6,465 nt of DNA, taken from contig JAQUQF010000100.1 in NCBI GenBank assembly GCA_028749105.1, forward strand, positions 1 to 6,465, given 5' to 3'. Both the position numbers and the translations under genes were made by a program. The notes under the pieces were generated by a model. That model saw only the letters and a list, made by a program, of their open reading frames with translations. It was not told the origin of the DNA and ran no database searches. This DNA is from Acidobacteriota bacterium. Its GTDB lineage: Bacteria > Acidobacteriota > Aminicenantia > UBA2199. Shown piece after piece: positions 1 to 4,984 of this stretch; the first letter of the stretch is position 1; each line of letters starts with the position of its first letter.

Positions 1-41
1 TCGACCATGAAGCGGCGCTTTTCGACGAAGGGATCGTTCAT
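1..41 (-). CDS. 5' end of a gene downstream of proS, truncated by the window edge
   Basis: Only the first 13 codons and part of the next are visible, reading MNDPFVEKRRFMV from the ATG at 41-39. The ATG lies two bases after the proS stop codon (TAG at 46-44), the spacing expected of a co-transcribed, translationally coupled gene. No strong Shine-Dalgarno is visible ahead of it; the nearest purine-rich stretch is a weak TTAGG overlapping the stop, which fits re-initiation by ribosomes finishing proS. The basic R-R-x-M-V pattern near the N-terminus resembles the start of protein-L-isoaspartate O-methyltransferases, but 13 residues cannot support a family call, so the product is left unassigned. 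That a gene starts here is fairly likely; its identity is open. Confidence 0.5.
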   Translation of the reverse strand, partial: MNDPFVEKRRFMV

Positions 42-43
42 GC

Positions 44-1492
44 CTAATAGGACTTAGCGAAGAGCACGGTGTGCGGGGCATCTTTGCCGCAGACCGCGCA
101 CGCCTTCGCCGCGGGCTCCGGCTTGTCCAGGATCACGCGGATGGTGGCGGCGGCTTCGGATTTCACCTTGGCCTCGCAGTCCGCTCCGCCGCACCAGCCG
201 CAGCGGATGAAGCCGCGGCCGCCGGCCATGGCCTCCTTGAGCTCGGCAAAGGTGCCCAACTCATGGGTGCTTGCGTCGCGGAAGGCCAGGGCCTTGGCAT
301 AGAGGTCGCCCTGGATCTTCTCCAGCAGGCGCTTGAGCTCTTCGGCCAGCTTGTCCCAGGGGACGAAGCTCTTCTTGCGATCGAGGCGACTGACCAGCAC
401 CGCCTGCTGCTTGTCGATGTCCTTGGGCCCGATCTCGACGCGCACCGGCACGCCGCGCATCTCCCAGTCGGCGTATTTCCAGCCCGGGGTGTAGGCATCG
501 CGGTCGTCGAGAAAGACGCGGATGCCGGCGGCTTTCAGGTCGCTGAAGACTTTCTGCGCCTGGGGCAGGACCGTCTCCTTCCAATTGCCGGCCGAGATGG
601 GGACGATGACGGCCTGGATGGGCGCCACGCGCGGCGGCAGGATCAACCCAGAATCGTCACCGTGGGTCATGACCAGCGCGCCCACCAGGCGGGTGGTCGC
701 CCCCCACGACGTCTGCCAGGCGTATTCGAGCTTCTGCTCCTTGCTCTCGTAGCGGATGTTGAAGGCCTTGGCGAAATTCTGGCCCAGGTTGTGCGAGGTG
801 CCGGCCTGCAGCGCCTTGCCGTCGGGCATGAGCATCTCGATGGCGTAGGTGCGCACGGCGCCGGCGAACTTCTCGCTGTCGCTCTTTCGGCCGGTGACCA
901 CCGGGATGGCCAGGTAGTCCTCGGCCAGCGTGCGGTAGGTGGCCAGCATGCGCAACGTCTCCTCTTCGGCCTCCTCGGCGGTGGCGTGCACCGTGTGCCC
1001 CTCCTGCCACAGGAACTCAGTGGTGCGCAGGAAGAGGCGGGTGACCTTTTCCCAGCGCACGACATTGGCCCACTGGTTGTAGAGGATGGGCAGGTCGCGC
1101 CACGACTTCACCCACTTGGAATACATCGAGCAGATGATGGCCTCGGAGGTGGGGCGCACGGCCAGCCGCTCCTCCAGTACCTCGCCGCCGCCGACGGTCA
1201 CCCAGGCGACCTCGGGGGCGAAGCCCTCGACGTGCTCGGCCTCCTTCTGCAAAAAGGATTCGGGGATGAACAGGGGGAAATAGGCGTTGCGGTGGCCGCT
1301 CTCCTTGAACATGCGGTCGAGCTGGTCGCGGATCAGCTCCCAGATCTCGTAGCCGTAGGGGCGGATGACCATCATCCCCTTCATCGGCGAATAATCGGCC
1401 AGCTCGGCCTTCTTGACCACGTCCACGTACCAGGCGGAGAAATCGACGGATTTCTTGGTGATGTCCTTGACAAAATCGTTTTCAGCGGCCAT
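44..1492 (-). CDS. proS: Prolyl-tRNA synthetase, archaeal/eukaryotic-type (class II, with C-terminal zinc domain)
   Basis: Cytoplasmic class IIa enzyme that charges tRNA-Pro with proline using ATP. The 482-residue length fits the short ProRS type without the inserted editing domain of the roughly 570-residue bacterial type. Motif 1 spans about residues 34-75, RPTSE is at 113-117, motif 2 with RWE and WQEGHT at 146-167, and motif 3 (GALVMTHGDDSGLILPPR) at 271-288. The anticodon-binding domain follows at about 291-395. The C-terminal domain has Cys434, Cys439, Cys465 and Cys468, whose spacing matches the zinc site of this type, and ends in the usual Tyr. The frame stays open upstream to 1588, but the ATG at 1492 is chosen: it has AGGAG five bases upstream, matches the family's N-terminus, and the extension would run through the promoter. 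It has its own promoter and is followed two bases later by another gene. Confidence 0.96.
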   Translation of the reverse strand: MAAENDFVKDITKKSVDFSAWYVDVVKKAELADYSPMKGMMVIRPYGYEIWELIRDQLDRMFKESGHRNAYFPLFIPESFLQKEAEHVEGFAPEVAWVTVGGGEVLEERLAVRPTSEAIICSMYSKWVKSWRDLPILYNQWANVVRWEKVTRLFLRTTEFLWQEGHTVHATAEEAEEETLRMLATYRTLAEDYLAIPVVTGRKSDSEKFAGAVRTYAIEMLMPDGKALQAGTSHNLGQNFAKAFNIRYESKEQKLEYAWQTSWGATTRLVGALVMTHGDDSGLILPPRVAPIQAVIVPISAGNWKETVLPQAQKVFSDLKAAGIRVFLDDRDAYTPGWKYADWEMRGVPVRVEIGPKDIDKQQAVLVSRLDRKKSFVPWDKLAEELKRLLEKIQGDLYAKALAFRDASTHELGTFAELKEAMAGGRGFIRCGWCGGADCEAKVKSEAAATIRVILDKPEPAAKACAVCGKDAPHTVLFAKSY

Positions 1493-1497
1493 TTTTT

Positions 1498-1502
1498 CTC
1501 CT
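1498..1502 (-). promoter_or_regulatory. Ribosome binding site of proS
   Basis: On the minus strand AGGAG is followed by five A residues and then the ATG at 1492-1490. This decides the start against the in-frame upstream candidates: the ATG at 1516-1514 overlaps the -10 box, and the one at 1588 lies upstream of the promoter. Confidence 0.85.
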
Positions 1503-1514
1503 GTTCTATTTTTC

Positions 1515-1543
1515 ATTATAGTGTAATCGCGGCTGTATGGCAA
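1515..1543 (-). promoter_or_regulatory. Sigma-70 promoter of proS
   Basis: On the minus strand TTGCCA (1543-1538, four of six matches to TTGACA) is separated by exactly 17 bases from a perfect TATAAT (1520-1515). Transcription would begin near 1508, giving a short leader of about 15 bases that contains the AGGAG at 1502-1498. The surrounding region is richer in A+T than the coding sequence. Just upstream are two short inverted repeats, ACCGT/ACGGT (arms about 1553-1557 and 1564-1568) and TGCAT/ATGCA (1574-1578 and 1584-1588). They could be operator-like but are too short to call. The leader is too short for a T-box or riboswitch. Confidence 0.82.
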
Positions 1544-1623
1544 GCCGTGAGAACCGTACGACCACGGTCCCATGCATGTAATATGCAAGGCCGATCTATA
1601 AACGGTTTTTAAAAATCATCAAC

Positions 1624-1669
1624 GTCTAATATCGAGACCTGACCCCGATACCTCCTGACCCCGATGCCT
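1624..1669. repeat. Left copy of the inverted repeat flanking the thioredoxin-like gene
   Basis: Bases 1624-1649 are the exact reverse complement of 3109-3134 (26 of 26). After a 5-base spacer here (6 in the other copy), bases 1655-1669 exactly match the complement of 3088-3102 (15 of 15). Within the copy, CCTGACCCCGAT occurs twice in direct orientation (1638-1649 and 1654-1665, period 16), so the element is itself built of a small tandem unit. The left copy lies between the stop of the thioredoxin-like gene and the proS promoter. Unlike the right copy, it has no opposing arm beyond its outer end. It is non-coding and REP-like or MITE-like in appearance; its family was not checked against any database. 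Confidence 0.9.
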
Positions 1670-1682
1670 TTCAGTCAGCAGA

Positions 1683-3053
1683 TTAGGTCCGCGACGGCGA
1701 CAGGCCTTTCCGGGCCTCGTCGAGGCATTTCTCCAACTTCAGGTTGCTCGTCTCGTCACCGCTCCCCTTCTGGAATTCGCGTATCAAGGCCGCGGCGCGG
1801 GGAAGCTGCCCGAAGCGCGCCAACAACCGGCAGAAGGTGTCGAGGATGCCGGCGCCCTTGTTTTCGTCCAGGGTCCAGGCCCTCTCGGCCAATTCCAGGT
1901 GCCAGCGATCGGGATGGCCTGAAAACAGCCCGCTGCGTGCCAATCCGTTGAGGGTCGCGGCGCTCGGGTCCAAGTCCAGCAGTTTCTTGGCCAGTAGAGC
2001 GGCCTTGGCCTCGCCGCCGCTCCCCAGGAGGATCTCATAATACCCGCAGGCGGTGTCGGCCAGGCCGGCGATCACCCTCAGGCTGGCTGTGTACATTGGG
2101 GAGTCGCTATTGTTCCGCCCCCATTCCTGCTTGACGGCGATCTCGCGCAAACAGCTGTCGGCTGCATTTTCAAGCTCAAGCAGGGTAACCAACTCGGCAT
2201 AACGCCGCGCCTCGCACAATTCGTTCTGGAAGAGCACCGCCAGCTCCTTTCCCCGGCCTCCCTTTTCGGCATGGGTCTTCAGGCGGTCGTATAATGCCAG
2301 GCGCTCAGAGAGAACGGCTCCGGCATGGCGGGACATCTCCAGGATATCCTCCAGCTGGGCCATGGTCCAAGATTCCCTGTCCAATTCAGGCAGGGCTTGT
2401 CCCAGCCGCGAGCACAGCGCCTCGCGGGCAGCGGGCAGGGTGCGGGCCAGCAAACCCATCTCGGCGATGACCTTGGCTCTGGATACGAAGATCGACTCCC
2501 CCTTCATCGATTTTTCGTAGCACCATTGGAGGGCGGAAAGCGCTTCCTCACTCCGGCCCAGCCTGTTGAGGCGATCGACATACTTCATGCGCGCCAGGGG
2601 GCTCTCCTCACCCTCCTCCTTGAGAATGCGCTTGGCCCGGACATAGGGGTCATCGCCCGAGCAGATGGCCGCCGCCTCGCGCAGGAAGCCGGCCGCGTCG
2701 CGGATTCCGATCATGCGGTCGATGACCCGGCCGTCCGGCGCAATGAACAGCATGGTAGGAAAGGCGGTAACGGCGTACTTCTTGAGCGTCGGGCGCTCCC
2801 TGTCGCCGTCCAGGCGGATGGCAACGGTATTCTTGGCCAGCCAGCCGCCGACCTGCTCGTCTTTCCAGGTGGAGGCGTCCATCAGCTTGCAGGGACCGCA
2901 CCAGTCGGTGAAAAAATCGACGAAGACCACTTTTTTCTGTTCACCAGCGCGCTGCAGCGCCTGTTCCAGGCTGAGCGTCTGGAACTCAACAGCCGCGGCA
3001 AGAGAAAGCCATCCATTCAGCACAAGGACCGGCACGATCCAGATCCGTTTCAT
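1683..3053 (-). CDS. Exported thioredoxin-fold protein with long helical (TPR-like) C-terminal region
   Basis: Residues 1-21 (MKRIWIVPVLVLNGWLSLAAA) form a basic and then hydrophobic signal peptide with a plausible signal peptidase I site near residue 21. Residues about 25-130 are a thioredoxin fold: a VVFVDFF strand, the redox motif WCGPC at 51-55, and the cis-proline loop AFPT with Pro99. The pattern resembles Thioredoxin_7/DsbD-C-like domains. Residues about 135-456 are helix-rich with loosely TPR-like pairs (for example around 155-180 and 350-425), perhaps a protein-interaction scaffold. Disulfide reduction or exchange in the envelope is the expected role, but the partner is unknown. The ATG at 3053 is chosen over an in-frame TTG at 3059 because AAGGAGG sits six bases before the ATG and directly abuts the TTG. 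The length is 456 residues. Inverted repeats bracket the gene on both sides, and I see no promoter of its own with confidence. Confidence 0.9.
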   Translation of the reverse strand: MKRIWIVPVLVLNGWLSLAAAVEFQTLSLEQALQRAGEQKKVVFVDFFTDWCGPCKLMDASTWKDEQVGGWLAKNTVAIRLDGDRERPTLKKYAVTAFPTMLFIAPDGRVIDRMIGIRDAAGFLREAAAICSGDDPYVRAKRILKEEGEESPLARMKYVDRLNRLGRSEEALSALQWCYEKSMKGESIFVSRAKVIAEMGLLARTLPAAREALCSRLGQALPELDRESWTMAQLEDILEMSRHAGAVLSERLALYDRLKTHAEKGGRGKELAVLFQNELCEARRYAELVTLLELENAADSCLREIAVKQEWGRNNSDSPMYTASLRVIAGLADTACGYYEILLGSGGEAKAALLAKKLLDLDPSAATLNGLARSGLFSGHPDRWHLELAERAWTLDENKGAGILDTFCRLLARFGQLPRAAALIREFQKGSGDETSNLKLEKCLDEARKGLSPSRT

Positions 3054-3059
3054 TTCCAA

Positions 3060-3066
3060 CCTCCTT
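3060..3066 (-). promoter_or_regulatory. Strong ribosome binding site of the thioredoxin-like gene
   Basis: AAGGAGG on the minus strand ends six bases before the ATG at 3053. It settles the start codon, because the in-frame TTG at 3059 would leave no spacing. The site lies inside the repeat-bounded segment, so it would stay with the gene if the segment moved or inverted. Confidence 0.88.
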
Positions 3067-3087
3067 CCCCTTTCAGCCTCATCCGTC

Positions 3088-3134
3088 AGGCATCGGGGTC
3101 AGTCAGGAATCGGGGTCAGGTCTCGATATTAGAC
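3088..3134. repeat. Right copy of the inverted repeat flanking the thioredoxin-like gene
   Basis: This is the reverse complement of 1624-1669, with a 26-base perfect block (3109-3134) and a 15-base perfect block (3088-3102) separated by six bases. ATCGGGGTCAG occurs twice in direct orientation (3092-3102 and 3109-3119, period 17), with further GTCAGG fragments between and before them. The two copies face each other across about 1.4 kb that holds only the thioredoxin-like gene. This copy also forms one arm of the hairpin at 3109-3161. Confidence 0.9.
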
Positions 3135-3161
3135 ATAATTTTATCGAGGCCCGACCCCAAT
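3109..3161. repeat. Imperfect palindrome (hairpin) with adjacent T-run
   Basis: Arms 3109-3128 and 3142-3161 pair over 20 positions: 17 Watson-Crick pairs, one possible G-U pair and two mismatches, around a 13-base loop. On the plus strand the second arm is followed by a G and six T residues (3162-3168), the shape of a rho-independent terminator. However, no plus-strand gene precedes it. In the minus-strand transcript the T-run becomes an A-run upstream of the stem, so it would not terminate the transglutaminase-like genes in the usual way. It could still fold in the mRNA and affect stability or read-through into the thioredoxin-like gene. The second arm is a diverged copy of the repeat unit, so the whole resembles a REPIN, that is, two REP-like units head to head. 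Confidence 0.75.
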
Positions 3162-3168
3162 GTTTTTT

Positions 3169-3194
3169 ACTGACACCGACATTGTCACTGACAC
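3169..3194. repeat. Short CTGACAC repeats and a palindrome next to a stop codon
   Basis: CTGACAC occurs at 3170-3176 and 3188-3194. TGTCACTGACA (3183-3193) is a perfect palindrome around one central base. The block directly abuts the stop codon of the upstream gene (TAG at 3196-3194) and may mark the outer edge of the repeat element that fills this spacer. No function can be assigned from the sequence. Confidence 0.5.
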
Positions 3195-4984
3195 TACTTC
3201 TGCTTTTTGAACACCAGCCAGAGATCGGGGGCGAAATAGGGCAGGAGCAGCTCGCGGAGCAGCGGGTACTTTTCCGGCCCGATCAGCGCCTTGTCCACGG
3301 TAAAACTTTGGGAAAACCGCAATTGACCGTTTTTTTCGACGACCAGGCCGCGGGCAAAATGGCCGAGCTCGTTCCGGCGCTCCACGTTCGGGGCAAAGTA
3401 TTCGAGCTTCAGCCCGGCGGCCGGCTCGATTTCCAATTGCAGGGAGACCTTGAACGGCGCCTCCAGCGCCAGCGGCGATTCTCTTTTTTCCTGGATGATC
3501 ATGTTCTCTGCAAGACCGGGCAGGCGGCAGGCATCGACGACGAAACAGCCGGAACCGGCTTCCTCGAGCCACTTGCCGTTGAAAGTCACTTCGGCGCGGA
3601 TCTCGCTCCTGGTCAACTGCAGCAATTTCTTGATCTCCACCTTGTCGATGGGGAAGATCTTTTTCAGTAGCCCGGTGATGAACTTGTTGCTGACGGCCGT
3701 GGCCTCGTTGTAGCGGTTGAACATGCCGCGCGCCGCCACCAGCAGGGTGCCCGAGGTTCCGTCTGCGGCCAACTGCACCGTTCCCGAAATATCGACGCCG
3801 CTCCCCTGCCCAACGCTTGCGGGCAGCTTCTCCAGCGCCTGCTTCTCCAAATTCCAGGCATCGCGCTCCTGCAGGCGGTAGGGGAAAAATTCCTGCTGCT
3901 CCTCCCAGGGATCGAGGTAAAAAGCGTGAGGCCCTTCGGAGACCTTAAGCCAGTGCTCCCCTATTTGATGAAGAGCGGGAACATCGGCGGTGAAGGCGCT
4001 GCCATTGGCGACAGCCAGCGCCTCGGCCTTGATTCCGGCTTGGTCGAGCATGGTCCGCAGCAGCAGCGCCTTTTCCAGGCGCGTCCCGTAATTGCTTTGG
4101 AACACGCGCGCCGTCGGACGCGGCTGCCAGCCGGTGACGTCGACGCCCAGGCCACAAGTCTTCATCTCGACGGCCACGGCGTTCTGCAGCGCCGCCAGGA
4201 GGTCGACGCGGGCCGGAAACTGTGCCTTCATCTTTTCAACTTTCACGGCCAATGCCGCGGGCAGCGGCGCGGGATCGGCAGCCAGGGCCAGCGCCCGGGT
4301 CCAGTCGGCGGCAGTGGAAAAGACGACGGCCGGCTCGAAGCCGGCGGGAGCCAGCGCCTCATGGGCGGCGGGCGGTAATGAGGCCAATTCGAATACGTAT
4401 GCCTTGCCCGTTCCGGGATCGCTCTTTTTCGCTTCCGCTGACGACCCGAAGACGCGGTAGCGCAGCGCTTGACCAGCGGGGACTTTGATCTTCAGCCGAT
4501 ACTGGTCGACCGGGAAATCCCGGGCCAGCACTTCGCGACCCGAGAAAACGGGGAGAAAACCAGCCCGGGTATGAAGGCGGTATTCCAGGTCGATCACGGC
4601 GCCCCGCTCGAGGCCCGTATGGGTGACCACCATCTCGCGCAGGTTGGAAAAATCGGGGAAGCCATGGGCGGCAAAGGGCAGCACTTCATTGAACGCATTG
4701 GCGGGCGAGGCGACCTTGCGGCCGTCGGCCATGGTCGTCTCCGACTTCAGCACCTCCAGCTTCTGGAAATCAGGATTGTACACGATGAACGTCTCGCCCA
4801 GGGCGCGGTTGACGGCGTAATACGTATCGAGGCGCACTTGGTGCTTGTAGGCCATGTCCCAGGAGCCGTCGGCGTTCAGCGTGTATGTGATCTCCAGCTT
4901 GAGAAAGCGGGCGTCATGCGCCGGCAGGGAGAACAGCAGGCTCGCGGCCAGGATGGCCAGGCTGAAAAGGGTCAGCCGCTTCAT
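3194..4984 (-). CDS. Exported DUF3857/transglutaminase-like protein lacking the catalytic cysteine
   Basis: 596 residues. Residues 1-22 (MKRLTLFSLAILAASLLFSL then PA) are a signal peptide without a lipobox cysteine, so the protein should be secreted or periplasmic. Residues about 25-230 match the beta-rich DUF3857 type, including FSNLREMVVTHTGLERGAVIDLEY-like features (113-136). Residues about 255-365 align with the transglutaminase core of the upstream neighbour: NYGTRLEKALLLRTMLDQAG stands where that protein has the G-V-C-K-D-K block. The catalytic Cys is replaced by Arg302, and the nearby Asp by Glu. His344 and Asp358 of the triad appear to be kept. Residues about 395-596 are a further beta-rich region. 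The start is firm: GGAGG is six bases upstream and the ATG overlaps the previous stop by four bases. This is probably a non-catalytic paralogue used for binding or structure. The substrate is unknown. Confidence 0.9.
   Translation of the reverse strand: MKRLTLFSLAILAASLLFSLPAHDARFLKLEITYTLNADGSWDMAYKHQVRLDTYYAVNRALGETFIVYNPDFQKLEVLKSETTMADGRKVASPANAFNEVLPFAAHGFPDFSNLREMVVTHTGLERGAVIDLEYRLHTRAGFLPVFSGREVLARDFPVDQYRLKIKVPAGQALRYRVFGSSAEAKKSDPGTGKAYVFELASLPPAAHEALAPAGFEPAVVFSTAADWTRALALAADPAPLPAALAVKVEKMKAQFPARVDLLAALQNAVAVEMKTCGLGVDVTGWQPRPTARVFQSNYGTRLEKALLLRTMLDQAGIKAEALAVANGSAFTADVPALHQIGEHWLKVSEGPHAFYLDPWEEQQEFFPYRLQERDAWNLEKQALEKLPASVGQGSGVDISGTVQLAADGTSGTLLVAARGMFNRYNEATAVSNKFITGLLKKIFPIDKVEIKKLLQLTRSEIRAEVTFNGKWLEEAGSGCFVVDACRLPGLAENMIIQEKRESPLALEAPFKVSLQLEIEPAAGLKLEYFAPNVERRNELGHFARGLVVEKNGQLRFSQSFTVDKALIGPEKYPLLRELLLPYFAPDLWLVFKKQK

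Noticed and set aside
1493..1588. N-terminal extension of proS by 32 codons
   Set aside because: It would require translating the -35 and -10 boxes, does not fit the family's N-terminus, and the ATG at 1492 has a well-placed AGGAG.
71..1612. Open frame of 513 codons on the plus strand, opposite proS
   Set aside because: It mirrors the proS gene, has low-complexity Gly/Ala/Arg/Leu-rich composition with no recognisable domain, and runs through the proS promoter. It is a GC-driven antisense shadow.
1593..1682. Rho-independent terminator after the thioredoxin-like gene
   Set aside because: A TTTTTAAAAA stretch is present near 1607-1616, but no stable GC-rich stem precedes it on the minus strand. 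Only a weak CTGAC/GTCAG pairing is possible.
3054..3059. TTG start two codons upstream for the thioredoxin-like gene
   Set aside because: AAGGAGG directly abuts this TTG, leaving no spacing, whereas the ATG at 3053 has the ideal six bases.
1624..3134. Complete insertion sequence or CRISPR array
   Set aside because: No transposase lies between the inverted repeats and no target-site duplication flanks them. The direct repeats are only two units with a 16-17 base period and no spacers.
2325..3173. Open frame of 282 codons on the plus strand, opposite the thioredoxin-like gene
   Set aside because: It lies antisense to a gene with clear WCGPC and signal peptide features, extends into the repeat region, and shows no domain or ribosome binding site.
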